Made by a program: the position numbers and the translations under genes. A stretch of 64,000 nucleotides of DNA from contig CM046877.1 of the NCBI GenBank assembly GCA_025667525.1, positions 296,604,364 to 296,668,363 on the forward strand. Direction: 5' to 3'. Below are positions 10,359-21,460 of this stretch, one piece after another. The notes under the pieces were generated by a model, which ran no database searches, had not been told where the DNA came from, and saw only the letters and a program-made list of their open reading frames with translations. The DNA comes from Glebionis coronaria (lineage: Eukaryota > Streptophyta > Magnoliopsida > Asterales > Asteraceae). Every line of letters starts with the position of its first letter. The stretch's first letter is position 1.

Positions 10359-10969
10359 ACATCCCGCCTACTCAGACCACAATATTGTCCGCTTTACCCG
10401 CAGGCTCACGGCTTTGCTTTGTGGCCCTCTTGTAAGTACTTCCCGGCTGGTCACCCAACCTAGTACTACTCTGACATGAGCACGCTTAACTGCCAGTTCC
10501 TAAGAACCCCACTTGCAGTAGACCACAAAACGCGTTGTGTTATGAGAAGGCGACTGTTATCTTATGAACCATGGATCTCTCTTGGCCACAGCCGATGTGG
10601 GATTTGCCTGGGGTGTCACAATCACCCCCCCTTCGGGACTCATCGTCCTCGATGAGGTTTGCCCCACCATCCCGAACGGCTCAGGAGTGACTCTGATACC
10701 ACTTGTAACATCCCGCCTACTCAGACCACAATATTGTCCGCTTTACCCGCAGGCTCACGGCTTTGCTTTGTGGCCCTCTTGTAAGTACTTCCCGGCTGGT
10801 CACCCAACCTAGTACTACTCTGACATGAGCACGCTTAACTGCCAGTTCCTAAGAACCCCACTTGCAGTAGACCACAAAACGCGTTGTGTTATGAGAAGGC
10901 GACTGTTATCTTATGAACCATGGATCTCTCTTGGCCACAGCCGATGTGGGATTTGCCTGGGGTGTCACA
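10357..10969 (-). mobile_element. Cassandra: Cassandra unit C
   Basis: LTRs at 10357-10620 and 10704-10969; internal domain 10621-10703. The two LTRs look identical by eye. The PBS has one change (CAGAGTC instead of CAGAGCC). It is nearly identical to unit B and inverted with respect to it. Confidence 0.88.
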
Positions 10970-10974
10970 AATTA

Positions 10975-12160
10975 ACTGACGGTTATACCTTAAGAGTGAA
11001 TGAGAAGGATTATCTTGAGTAAAACAGAGATGTTTGATAGCTTCAAGTGTGTGTTTGTGTGTTTGTTAATAGCGGGGAAGAAAACAGAAGAAAGAAAGAA
11101 AGTGAAACGGGGGGGGGGGGGGGGGGTTATTTGACTTGGGTCAAATTTTAACAAGTTTGACTCATTGTCATTTTTCACCCCTCATCTTTTCCTTTTCTTT
11201 TTAATCATAATTCTTTGCTTTTCTTTTTGTTTCAAGTCGTTAAATTCCCGAATCTTAGTTACTTTAACCTATTTAACAAACACAAAGCTTAACTATTCAT
11301 GACAAGCTTACAAACAACTACAAGACGAAGCCAAAGCAGTCCAACCATTAACCATTAACCATTAAGCATCGCAACCTATTAGCAAATCTCAAGATCTTAA
11401 AGCAATTCCTATCACATTGAACGAGCACAAGTTGTATTCTAAAGCAAGACCACTCATAAACCATTTAGCCAATTAATTTTCCACAAACACTTTTGAAAAT
11501 CTTTTTGATGACGAAGATGATTTAATATTTTCTCCCCCTTAAACGATGACCCGTTTTCTATTTAAAGAGTTGTAGTCATTGTTTAAAGAGTCAAGTATTG
11601 ATGAAAGCATTTCCAATTAATATCTTGAAAAAGATTGATTCGTGGTGGCAATAAGATTTCTCTTATTTTGACAAATTAATGCACTAAGACGTACACTAAC
11701 TCGTGTTAGACCAAGTTGTAATGTAAACTTGATCCCTTTGCATGATTTGGCTTGTAAATCATGCCCGAGAAAATTAATTCCCGTTGTGAGCCAACGTTTT
11801 CCAAAGAAATACGTGACTTTAATGCGAAAAACCGGGTTGCAGTCTGAAATAACTACAAGCCATAATGGGCATGTTTTAAAAATGTACAACTTTTATACGG
11901 ACTCTATTTATGGCACCGTGTCAATATTGATCGACATTTCTAAGGCCGTAAATATTACCGTACTAAAAGACATGCCCGATTTAAAAACGAAAAATATTTT
12001 TGGTTTTTCTTGATTTTATAATTTTTATGGTTTTTGTAGGTTTTATATTTTTTATGGTTTTTCTTGGTTTTATATTTTTGTATTTTTCTTTTTGTGGTTT
12101 ATATATTTACGATAATATACATGATCACGAACAAAGGATACTCTAAATAGTTTACCACCA
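10975..12160 (-). other. Noncoding gap of Copia-2 between pol and the accessory ORF
   Basis: Continues across the Cassandra insertion to 7989. Short ORFs on both strands lack any recognisable feature. It contains an 18-base G run (11109-11126), a CT-rich stretch (11175-11235) and low-complexity T-rich DNA with TTTTTATGG-type repeats near 12010-12100. Its role is unknown; it may hold signals for expressing the downstream ORF. Confidence 0.5.
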
Positions 12161-14380
12161 CTATTCAGCTGATTCTTCTGCCAATTCTTTGAGAGTCGCT
12201 GGAGTGAATGATTTCAAGCCAAGCTTGTCGATCAAAAACTCGATTCGTCCTCGATCTAAGGATTTGGTGAACATATCTGCCAGCTGATACTCAGTAGTGA
12301 CAAAATACAGCTCGATCACTCCGTTCTCCACCTGCTCTTTAATGAAATGGTAGAGAATGTCTATGTGCTTGGCCCGGGAGTGTTGAACATAGTTGCAGCA
12401 AAGGGCAATGGCGCTCTTGTTGTCACAATACATCGGGATTTTGTTGAAACCCAAACCGTAGTCAGTTAATTGTGATCTCATCCAAAGGACTTGAGCACAA
12501 CAACCGGACATGGCGATGTATTCAGCCTCCGTGCTAGAAATTGCAGCGCTTTTCTGCCTTTTTGAAGACCAACTGATCAATCTGTCTCCAAGGAGTTGCA
12601 CAGATCCAGAAGTGCTACGCCTCGTGTCTTGACACCCAGCATGATCGGCATCTGCGTATGATATTAAAGCAATAGAGGAATCTTTCGGATACCATAGACC
12701 ACGATGAAGTGTTCCTTTGAGATACCGAAAGATCCTTTTAACAAAATGTAGGTGCTTTTCGGTAGGCCGAGCCTGATACCGGGCACACATGCATACGGCA
12801 AATTGCAAATCAGGCCTGCTAGCAGTCAGATAGAGAAGGGTGCCGATCATCCCACGGTAAAGTTTTGGATCGACAATAGTCCCATTCCTATCTTCATCTA
12901 ACTTGGATTTCTCCACCATTGGAGTGTCCACGGGGTCACAATTTTCAAAGTTATATTTCTTTAAAGATTCTAGAGCATATTTGGATTGATTAATAAAGAT
13001 GCCTCTAGGATTCTGAGAAATCTGTAATCCTAAGAAAAATGAAAATTTTCCCATCATTGACATCTGAAAGCGTGTGGACATTATCTTCTCAAAGCGTTTA
13101 GACAATTCTATGTTAGAGGCAGAAAATATTATATCATCAACATAAATTTGTACCAGAATCATGTCGTTGTCCTCCTTGAGAGTGAATAGAGTGGGGTCCA
13201 CCTTGCCTTTGGAGAAGCCTTCCGAAATGAGATATGTTGAAAGGAGATCATACCACGCGCGTGGAGCTTGTTTCAACCCATAGAGAGCCTTCTTAAGCTT
13301 GTACACATGATTAGGAAACTCCGTGCTAACGAACCCATCTGGCTGACTAACATAAACTTCTTCCCTTAGTTCACCGTTCAAAAATGCCGTCTTCACATCC
13401 ATTTGATAGACGATCATGTTCATATGAGCAGCATACGCAAGGAATAGTCTAATAGCCTCCAATCTTGCAACAGGAGCAAAAGATTCTTCAAAGTCTATAC
13501 CCAAGGCTTGTTTATATCCTCTAGCAACCAATCTAGCCTTATTCTTCAATACTGCACCCATCTCATCGAGTTTTACCTTATAAACCCACAACAAAGTAAG
13601 GACGTTAACCTTGTCAGTGAGAGGAACTAATTCCCATACTTCAAGTCTTTGGAATTCATTTAGTTCCTCTTGCATGGCTTCAATCCAAGATGATTGAGTC
13701 ATAGCATGTTGCCAGTTTTTAGGTTCAACTTCGGAGAGAAATGCATCAAAGTAGCAATAGAGTGCACTCTCTTGTAATTGATGGCGTGTAGAGACTGGTC
13801 GAGCTAGATCTCCAATGACATTCCTAATTGGGTGATCTTTTGTCCATTTGGTGCTATGATTTTCAATCCTAGGTGGTCTGGAGTGAACAATAGAAGGAGC
13901 TACTTCTGAGGTAGACGCGGCTGAAGGGTTTTCAGGTATCGGTACACCAAAGAAGGGAAGCTCTTGTAGGTGAGCATATTCCAAGTCGTGATCAATAGAA
14001 TCCTCTTCAACATCATTGGGCATAAGTAAGGGTGACGATTCAGGTGTAGTTTGAGAATCACTTGGTAAAGGTGCATCAGGTTCAATGTTAATTGAAGATG
14101 CATTAGATAAAGCTTCATTTGCTTGAGCAACAACTTCAGGTATTGGAGCTATCACTACAGGTGTTGGAACTTCATCATTTGGGGGATCAAAGAATTCATC
14201 AGACAACGGTTGAAACAGTTTATCCCACTCGGGCCTTGTAGGTGGTAAAAATGATGTAGAAGTAGGATTATTGGGAACTAATCCGGAACTAATAGCACCG
14301 GTTCCCATCTCATGAAGTGCGGGTTCAGAGCTGCGTTGCTCAGAAGCCATCGCTGTCAGCTCATCGAAATCTGCGTCCAT
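12161..14380 (-). CDS. pol: Copia-2 reverse transcriptase and RNase H
   Basis: A 739-codon open frame. After a variable Ser/Pro-rich linker, the RT core starts around residue 230, with [32 protein letters not shown] and the catalytic IYVDDIIF near residue 410. RNase H follows from about residue 570 ([24 protein letters not shown] and the terminal ADMFTKSL motif). The order integrase-RT-RNase H is that of Copia. It is in the same frame as the integrase ORF but is cut off from it by a TAA at 14441-14443, so the ATG at 14380 is only the first Met after that stop. By itself the domain looks intact. Confidence 0.9.
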   Translation of the reverse strand: MDADFDELTAMASEQRSSEPALHEMGTGAISSGLVPNNPTSTSFLPPTRPEWDKLFQPLSDEFFDPPNDEVPTPVVIAPIPEVVAQANEALSNASSINIEPDAPLPSDSQTTPESSPLLMPNDVEEDSIDHDLEYAHLQELPFFGVPIPENPSAASTSEVAPSIVHSRPPRIENHSTKWTKDHPIRNVIGDLARPVSTRHQLQESALYCYFDAFLSEVEPKNWQHAMTQSSWIEAMQEELNEFQRLEVWELVPLTDKVNVLTLLWVYKVKLDEMGAVLKNKARLVARGYKQALGIDFEESFAPVARLEAIRLFLAYAAHMNMIVYQMDVKTAFLNGELREEVYVSQPDGFVSTEFPNHVYKLKKALYGLKQAPRAWYDLLSTYLISEGFSKGKVDPTLFTLKEDNDMILVQIYVDDIIFSASNIELSKRFEKIMSTRFQMSMMGKFSFFLGLQISQNPRGIFINQSKYALESLKKYNFENCDPVDTPMVEKSKLDEDRNGTIVDPKLYRGMIGTLLYLTASRPDLQFAVCMCARYQARPTEKHLHFVKRIFRYLKGTLHRGLWYPKDSSIALISYADADHAGCQDTRRSTSGSVQLLGDRLISWSSKRQKSAAISSTEAEYIAMSGCCAQVLWMRSQLTDYGLGFNKIPMYCDNKSAIALCCNYVQHSRAKHIDILYHFIKEQVENGVIELYFVTTEYQLADMFTKSLDRGRIEFLIDKLGLKSFTPATLKELAEESAE

Positions 14381-14440
14381 AGTTTCTACGATCTTACCAA
14401 GACGACGGTTGTAAATTCGGTATGCTTTCTTGGAGGGTGA

Positions 14441-15628
14441 TTAACCAATGAAAATACCTATATCGGCTTTCGGTTGAAGCTTGCCCAAGTTCTCACTATT
14501 AATGTTTGGATAACAAAGAGCACCAAACACATGAAAAAATGAAACATCGGGTTTACGGTCATGTAGAAGCTCGTAAGGTGTTTTTCCATGGCGTTTCCGA
14601 ATGATAGAACGGTTTTGGGTTAAACATGCAGTAGATATAGCTTCTGCCCACAAGAACAATGGAGCGTTCGCATAAATGAGCATAGTCCTAGCAGCTTCCA
14701 TAAGCGTACGATTCCATCTTTCAACGACACCGTTTTGTTGTGGAGTACGTGCAGCGGATGTTTCATGAGAGATACCAACTCCTTCATAGTAATCACGAAG
14801 AGTCTGGTTGACGAACTCTGTTCCATTGTCTGTACGAATACGGCGGACAGTAGTATTCAAACGTACCTGAATGAATTTTAGAAAAGTGATGATAGCCTTC
14901 GGTGCTTCATCCTTTGTACGTAGAAATCTAACCCATGTAAACCTGGAGAAATCATCCACAATGACAAGAATGAATTTCTTACCGCTCACACTTTCAGTTC
15001 TCATTGGCCCACAAAGATCCATATGCAAAAGATGAAGTTTTTCTTGATTGGTGTCTTCAGCTTTGGGCTTGTATGATTTCTTGGTACTTTTCCCCCTTGA
15101 ACACGCGGAACATAAATGGTCCTTGTGAAATTTGAGCTTTGGAAGACAACGAACTAATTCGTTTTTAGCCAGATGATTAATAGCATCAAAGTTGAGATGA
15201 GACAATCTGTGATGCCATAACCAGGACTTGGTCTTAGATGCTTTAGAGAGAAGACATACTGGAGAGGCGGCCATCATGTCTTGTAGGGACAACGTATAAA
15301 GATTTGCACCACGAGATACCTTCAACAAGTCTTTTCCTTCCAGGTTGCGGATGAAACAAGTATGTTGTCGAAAAGCAACCGCTAGGTTGGAATCACAAAA
15401 CTGTCCTACTGAAAATAAGTTATGACCAAGACCTTCTACATAGTATACCCTTGAAATCGTAACGTTTCCAATCTGATATTCACCATACCCCATTATCTTT
15501 GCAATATGATCATTACCGAATTTAACCGTACCAAGAAACTTGCTGACGAAATTTCGGAGCATCGAGCGATCTCCGGTCATATGCTTTGAACAACCGGAGT
15601 CCAAATACCAGAGGATGATTTGGACCAC
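14441..15628 (-). pseudogene. pol: Copia-2 protease end and integrase
   Basis: Protease active-site motif DSGCSKHMTGD at residues 10-20. Next come the zinc-binding HHCC domain (HHRLSHLNF at about 139, CSACSRGK at about 175) and the integrase core with the three acidic residues in LHMDLCGP (about 200), RTDNGTEF (about 265) and VVERWNRT (about 302). It ends KADIGIFIG followed by TAA where related elements have a sense codon. The frame upstream, needed for the rest of the protease, is shifted near 15620, so this piece cannot be translated as part of one polyprotein here. Confidence 0.88.
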
Positions 15629-16095
15629 CTGAAAATATCACCACACGAAGACAATGTAGAGGTATCGGAATCTGAATGTTCCTTGTTATTAGCAGGTACA
15701 GATTTAATAATCTTAGATTTGCTAACTTTAGGTTTCTTAGATTTCCTAGCCTTCTTCTTCCTAGTTGGTGGTGTAGATTCTAGTTGGCTTAAATCCTGAG
15801 GTATTTCTTCACTGATAGGCACTATAGTGGGGGCTGACCTAATTAAAGGGCGTTGTTTCCATACTTTAGTGCTAGTGTGCCTAACTAAAGGACGCTCAGA
15901 CCTAACCTCAATGGATGCATTCCTAGTTAAAGGGCACATTTTTCCATCTAATGTAAAGGTCCTACCAGTGGGACGCCATTGCCAGCCAACTTGGGCACGA
16001 GTTCTACCAGTTGGCTTCCATTCAAGATTATTCCTAATCGCATTCATTTCATTCACATGATCAATAAGACACAAATCATGACGTTGGGAAAACAT
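15577..16095 (-). pseudogene. Copia-2 gag-protease spacer with WKPTGR-type repeats
   Basis: A frame with the repeated motif W(K/R)PTGR and PLTR/PLVRH/PLIR variants, then a Lys-rich stretch and a Ser-rich tail running into the protease. I recall similar spacer repeats just before the protease in Asteraceae Sirevirus-like polyproteins. Frameshifts separate it from the coiled-coil part upstream (near 16070) and the protease downstream (near 15620). Function unknown. Confidence 0.65.
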
Positions 16096-17984
16096 ACATT
16101 CATTACAATTCCAACAATCAAATTAGAATTCACGAATGGTTTAGGCTTCTGCACAGGCGCAGAGCTTTTAGTCTTAACATGATTCTTTTTATTTAAAACT
16201 GAACTAACATTCCTATGGTAAGCTTCTACTTTCTTCTTGTTGGTACTACTAGTGGAGGGCTTGATCTTATCTTTCTTGAGTGGCGATCCTTTAGCCTTAG
16301 TAGACTCTTTTACTCCTGTAGAAGGCAAAGTGGGAACATTAGCAACAGATTTTAAAGGTGCCTTACTTGATGGTGCCAATGACGGTTTTGCTCCTGGGGT
16401 CTTATTGAATGGTGTTACAGCAATGGGTCTATTAGTGAGTAGTGCAGAACCTGGTTTACCTATGTATTGCAAGTAGGCTAAGCAATATTGAACACGCTTA
16501 ATATATTCATGGGCTGAATAATAGTAGCTACTTGAGGGATCTAAGGCATAAAGATTGTCTAAAATATCCCTAACAAGATCTACATGCTTAATTGCGTTCC
16601 TCATATAATCATCGTAGGTAACCGGGTTTTTCTTATGGAGCGGGTTCTTATAGAGCACTACTGACTTGGTTGTTGGAGCACTAGAGGACGGTGCAGAGTC
16701 GGTAGCTAAGTTATCAACAACTTCTTGTCGGGTGAGAAGAAGTGTCTCCTTTAACTCGGCCAAAACCATGTTTTTGTGAATGAGCAGGATGTTTAAGTCA
16801 AAGATTTCCTCACACTTTTGGTTCAGTTGTTCAACATAAGATTGTTGCTGTGCTGCATTAAAAGCTAAGCGTTCTTCTATTGAACCATAAAGAGCGGATA
16901 GTCCCTGTCTTGCCCGATCCATCTCCCCTAGAATAGACGAAAGTCTAATTTCTAAGTCCTGGTTTTTAGACTCTGCGGCCTCTAGTTCCAATTTTAATGT
17001 TTCATTTGATGACACATCTCTCTTCAATCTCATAATCTCTTCCTCTAATGCCTTAACTACTGCAATCATCTTGTCACTCGTCTCAACACCATTTTCACAA
17101 CCATTTGTTATCAAAAGATCCTCATTTTGAGTTTGTTGTTTTAATTCTAAAGATATACAATGTTGTTCAAGTTGATTAAAGCGTTTTGAAAGTAAATTGT
17201 AAGAATCTTGTAGCTTTAAAAATTCAGCGTTAGATTCGTGACAAGAATGATTATCTACCTCATTTACAGTATCAGCAACATTTACAGAGAGATCACACAC
17301 ATCATCACAAATATTCACATCATCACATTTAATCATAGCGGATGTAAGCTCATTCGAATAATTAACATTTACAATAGTAAGCACATCACACGAAATTACT
17401 TCGGACAAGAATTGGTCATATTCGGATAAAATCTTTTCCTTTTCAATTAGTTGTAGTTCGTAAGCTGTGTCCATTTCATAAAACACTTTTTGAACTTCTC
17501 CAATTTCAAACTCAAGATTTTCCTTAAGAGATGCAAAACTTCCTTTTAGACTTTCGACAAATGGATTGATCTCATTCTTAAACACCTCGTTCATGTGTTC
17601 GAAAGCCCATTCTCCGGCGTTTAGGCCATTTGAAGTCGTACATTCCAAAATGACCTTGTCAAAATTAGTAAAGTATTGATTAATCTCTTGCAAGTTTAAC
17701 CATACAGTGCTAACAGGTGGAAGATCCTTTAGAATTTCCTTAGGACCTTCCATTTTGACAAGTGTAGGAAGTGTACTAGGGTTTTCTTCATTTAACATGT
17801 AAGTTGGTGCTATAATGAGATCTTTGTCCATATGGAAGCGAATTCTAAAATCCGTTTTAGCAAGCTCCTGATTCATTTTAAAATAATCACAATCGGGATA
17901 TTTTGCAAAATTGTATGACCGATCCTCATCAACTAGATCCTTATTGGTGCGATCATCGAAAATAACAATCGGGTCTAAGACCAA
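16053..17984 (-). pseudogene. gag: Copia-2 gag, long coiled-coil extension
   Basis: A 643-codon open stretch without catalytic motifs. The middle (about residues 240-450) is rich in Leu/Glu/Lys heptads typical of coiled coils; the end is Ser/Lys/Pro-rich and basic. It lies between the zinc knuckle and the protease, where ordinary Copia gag-pol proteins have only a short linker. A frameshift around 18025 separates it from the knuckle part: the other frame before 17984 reads smoothly into it, so the Met at 17984 is internal. Possible role in particle assembly, inferred from the coiled coil only. Confidence 0.7.
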
Positions 17985-18022
17985 TCCTAATTGGGTTGCA
18001 TTATAAAGTCTAGGACTATGGC

Positions 18023-19756
18023 TTAAAGCTTGTTTTGCATACCTTGACGTGATAAGTTAAATTCTCTAAACGAAGCATCAAATAAGTGCACTAGTTGAGA
18101 GGCAGCGTATTGTCTTAAAAGCAAATAATCTAGACTTCTAATCTTATTAGCCGCATTAATTTCCACTTCATTCTTCTTTGACTCTAGTAATTCAAAATCC
18201 GTTTGAAGTTTTTGAAAATTAGTGACCGTTAACTCTTTTTCTTTAAGTTCGTTAGAAAGATCTGCTCTTAAGGTTTCAATTTCTTGCAAATGACCCATTT
18301 GTTTGTTTCGAAAATGATCATACTCGGGATTTGTTAGAACACTAGACGAAGGCACTAATTCCAAAGTTTGAACTTTCTCGTTGCTTAAGGCAAGCTCATC
18401 AGACAAATTCTTATTCTTAGTTATGGTTTCTAAGAGTGCAGCATTCATTTGGCTAAGTAATGTAGCAGGAACCATGACCAAATCTTGTTGAGCAGGAGTA
18501 TGCGTATGCGAAATGGCTCCCGGTTGTGATTCACTCAAAGTCTGGGGACTCACATTGATATTGCTATCATTGGTTGTCTCCTCATTTGAAAGACTCACCA
18601 CCGAAGACTCATTCGAATCAGCACGTTCTTGCACAACTTGATGTGGTTGAATACTAGCATCAGTGGTATTACCAGTGGTATTAATAAGTATCTCAGATCT
18701 CTTTTCTGGCCCTAAGCTGGAGATAGTTGCCATAAGAGCTGCCTGTGCAGATTGAAGTTCATCACAGTCTGAGTCATACGCATCAAGATCATCTGCTTGG
18801 TATGCTGCATTCTGTGTAGTGACAACGTCTTGTTCAGCAATCCCTGGATCAGCAAGAAATGCAAGCTCCTCTTCATCAAGTTCCCTTCCTTGTGCCTGAG
18901 CATTCACCAGATAAATCTTCTCTGCAAACCATTGTCCATCCCTTCTCCTCTTGGGTTTCTTGCAATCCCTGGACATGTGACCTTCTTCCTTGCAGTTGTA
19001 GCATGTAATCATTCTCAACTTGCCTGTGGAATTAGCCCGTGGAGGAGTGTTGACCATTGGAGCAGGATTGACCGTGCGTGAATTGGTAGTTGATGTAGTA
19101 GGTCTCCCCTGATATGGTTGAATAGGTTGAACCATTACCCTGCCATTCTCAATAGTAGCTTGTTGGCGAGAATTGGATGAATTCCTCAACTGACTGTTGG
19201 TAGGAGCTGGTCCTCTAAATCCTCGTTTGCTTAAAGTCCTTGTGAGGTAAGCAGACATAGTGGTTAACACTTCAACTAGATCAGTTCCTTGTTTGAATTC
19301 TGGAATGGGGACTTCATCATCATCACAATACAGTGCTTAGTCTTGTTGAGCTGCATAAGCACTTGAAGGAACACTCATGTGGTCAGAGTAGCTTGATGGA
19401 TATGCTGCATTCTCTTGATAAGAAGAATATGAAGATTGAGCATAAGGTGCAATACTTGCTGAGTGATGTTGTGAAGCATAGTGTGGTGAAGGTGCATTAA
19501 ACCGATATTGTTGCTGATGTGAGGTGGGTGGTTGCCGTAGAATCGAGTATTGGGGGAAGGTTGGTGTCATGTAAGGTGATGGATGATAGGCTTGATGTCC
19601 AAAGATATAAGGAGTGTTGTTGTGTGACAAGCTTGGTTGATTCGCCATCAAAGCTAAGGAATCAGGGTACATACCTCGAGGCGAACAGTGCATGATCACA
19701 TGTTTCTCATGCTGCTGAAGAAAAGCATATAGTTGATCCAAATTGCACTTATGCAA
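18023..19756 (-). pseudogene. gag: Copia-2 gag, middle part with zinc knuckle
   Basis: Two stretches of the same frame (19756-19337 and 19270-18023) separated by a TAA at 19337-19339. The first is rich in Tyr, Ser, Pro and Gln. The second has a canonical CCHC zinc knuckle, [14 protein letters not shown], at about residues 89-102 of the 19270 frame, then an acidic region and a coiled-coil-like C-terminal part. The knuckle binds nucleic acid in gag proteins. Confidence 0.85.
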
Positions 19757-19815
19757 ATCCCTGGTTAACTTAACATCGGTAATATACTCACCCCATTCAG
19801 CTTGAGGTAAAGTAT

Positions 19816-20394
19816 TTAAAAATTTGGTGAAACCTGGAATGGAGCAATCACGAGATTGTATACATTCAGATCATTCATGAGAGTAGTGAATCTGAAGTAA
19901 TAGTCGTGAAGCGTTTCCCCTGGGATGTACGTGAATCTATCAAACAGATCATACAACTGACATTCCCTTTCTTGTTTGGTAAGAGACGTACCTTGTAGCA
20001 ACACCTTTAAACGTTCCCATAAATCCTTTGCCACCGTATACTGACTTACCATTCGATAGATATCATGTGGAAGAGCTTAGAGAATGGTTTGAAGAGCCTT
20101 TTCGTCTGCATCGGCAACGAGTTGTTGAGCTGGTGTAAGTTCTTCAAATTCTCGTGGTCGAGTCACATTGTTAACCACGATGGTACCATAATCAAGTGGA
20201 CCATTAAGAATTGACTTGACCATAAGCCTCCTATATACTGGTTTTCCCTTAAGGTATGACATCATACGGCCTTGCCATGCTTCAAATACTTCTTTAATGA
20301 GCATTGGAGGGCGATTATCCGTTCCCGTAATGACGGAAATATCGGTAAGTGATGTCATCTGAGGCATTAATGAATTCGGATTCATTTTGATCAC
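19816..20394 (-). pseudogene. gag: Copia-2 gag, N-terminal part
   Basis: Starts at ATG 20394 or the second Met three codons later. Motifs RPPMLIKEVFEAWQGRM and TYIPGETLHDYYFRF are typical of plant Copia gag (UBN2/DUF4219-like). A TAA at 20077-20079 interrupts the frame; translation of the same frame resumes to 19816, where a one-base slip in an A run (T run on the coding strand) near 19818-19822 shifts the frame. After that shift the sequence continues into the 19756 frame. Confidence 0.85.
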
Positions 20395-20516
20395 TTCAAA
20401 GAGACAAAGATTATCAGTTGATCGAGCAGTGAAGTAAGGTTATGAATTGTGTTGCGTTGTTGAAGTAAAGAGTGTAAGAAGCCAAGATTAAATCCACTAA
20501 AAATCGTCGAAAAAAC

Positions 20517-20880
20517 CCTATTCGGAATAATACTCTATCCGGAATAATACCCTATTCGGAATCCAACCCTATTCGGAATACTACCCCTATTCGGAATATA
20601 ACCCTATTCGAAATATAGCCCTATGCGGAATATAGCCCTATGCGGAATATAGCCCTATGCGGAATATAGCCCTATTCGGAATATAGCCCTATTCGGAATA
20701 TAGCCCTATTCGGAATAATACCCTATCCGGAATAATACACTATCCGGAATGAGATGCTATTCGGAATGTTTGGTTGTTCGGAATATTTTGGTTATTCGGA
20801 ATATGTTGGCTATTCGGAATGTTTGGCAATTTTGAATAATTGGTTGTTCGGAATTTTTGGCTGTTCGGAATAAACCTGGA
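20517..20880. repeat. GGAATA repeat array upstream of gag
   Basis: Units such as CCCTATTCGGAATATAG and CCCTATGCGGAATATAG, period mostly 17-18 bp, changing to TTGG(T/C)TATTCGGAAT types at the right end. The gag start lies about 120 nt downstream in element orientation. The core is the same as in the array at 8135-8922. Confidence 0.85.
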
Positions 20881-21120
20881 AACAAAAACACTTCGAGACC
20901 AAAAAAGCAACCTTCGAACGATTTTAAACCCGATTTTTGATCAAAAACCACAAAAAGTTTTATGATTTCTACCAAAATAAGCTAAGCCCAACACTTATCT
21001 ACTAATCCCAACAACAAAAACACCAAAAATTTCAAGATTCAATGTTGATTTTTCTAAAAAAAATCACTAATACCCTTAAGAACTTAAAAAACAACACTAA
21101 TCTTTACCTTAAATCACCCC

Positions 21121-21136
21121 ATGGCTCTTGATACCA
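21121..21136 (-). promoter_or_regulatory. Primer-binding site of Copia-2 (tRNA-iMet type)
   Basis: Minus strand reads TGGTATCAAGAGCCAT two bases after the LTR end. It is complementary to the 3' end of initiator tRNA-Met apart from one extra A, a common variant in plant Copia elements. Confidence 0.85.
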
Positions 21137-21138
21137 AA

Positions 21139-21460
21139 TGTAGAATCTTGATAACCTATGAATCTATGAAGTGGGTTGAAGATTTCTAGAGAGAGAAACT
21201 AGAGAGAGAAAGTGAGAGAGAAACTATGTGTGTTTTTATTCAAAATGAGAAAAGTGAAAATCAACAACCAACCCCTTTCCATGGTGGAAAGGGGTATTTA
21301 TATCCAAGGCCCTTATTTGGGCTTGGGCCGACCCATGACAAGCCCATGGGTCGGTTTCTTACTTAACTTAATAAGTAACACTAACTACGAGCTATTACAA
21401 CATTAATAATATTGTGGAGTGACCGATACTTCTAATATACGTAAAAACGTATTTCTAACA
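21139..21460 (-). repeat. 5' LTR of Copia-2 (322 bp)
   Basis: Minus strand starts TGTTAGAAATACG and ends ATTCTACA. It contains TATAAATA (minus, near 21297-21304) followed by GA/CT-rich repeats (21187-21216). Several substitutions and small changes from the Copia-1 LTR at 3586-3905 show these are separate copies of the family. Confidence 0.9.

Larger units (their letters stand above)
9129..10969. mobile_element. Cassandra: Cassandra TRIM cluster: three units in alternating orientation
   Basis: Six LTRs of 264-266 bp form three complete units: A (minus, 9129-9743), B (plus, 9746-10358) and C (minus, 10357-10969). Each unit has LTR, a tRNA-iMet-type PBS, an internal part of about 83 bp and a G-rich PPT, with no coding capacity. 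The LTRs carry 5S rRNA-like sequence, the hallmark of Cassandra. The whole cluster is flanked by one 5-bp duplication, AATTA (9124-9128 and 10970-10974). A and B join 5' LTR to 5' LTR with only AT between them. B and C join 3' LTR to 3' LTR through the palindrome GGGATGTTAACATCCC, each having lost a terminal base pair or two. Confidence 0.9.
20395..21138 (-). other. 5' leader of Copia-2
   Basis: Untranslated leader between the PBS and gag. It contains a GGAATA array (20517-20880) and a short spacer on each side; the ORF across 20757-20975 runs through repeats and is not credible as a gene. Confidence 0.7.
3906..21460 (-). mobile_element. Copia-2: large Sirevirus-like Copia element
   Basis: Reading leftward: 5' LTR (21139-21460), PBS (21121-21136), leader with repeat array, gag, protease, integrase, RT and RNase H in the Copia order (integrase before RT), then a gap and an accessory ORF. 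The 3' UTR is cut at 3906 by Copia-1; the remainder and the 3' LTR must lie left of the window. The Cassandra cluster (9129-10969) is a later insertion. Even without it, the visible part is about 15.7 kb, well above the usual size of Copia elements. Gag and pol carry several stops and frameshifts, so this copy is dead, although RT/RNase H and most of the accessory ORF remain open. Confidence 0.85.

Noticed and set aside
9210..10848. Functional 5S rRNA genes
   Set aside because: Only the 3' promoter half of 5S is recognisable and it lies within LTRs with TG...CA ends, PBS and PPT, so it is Cassandra sequence.
9338..11022. ORFs of 62-82 codons repeated in both orientations
   Set aside because: They are translations of Cassandra LTR and internal sequence, a non-coding TRIM family; identical peptides appear only because the LTRs are repeated.
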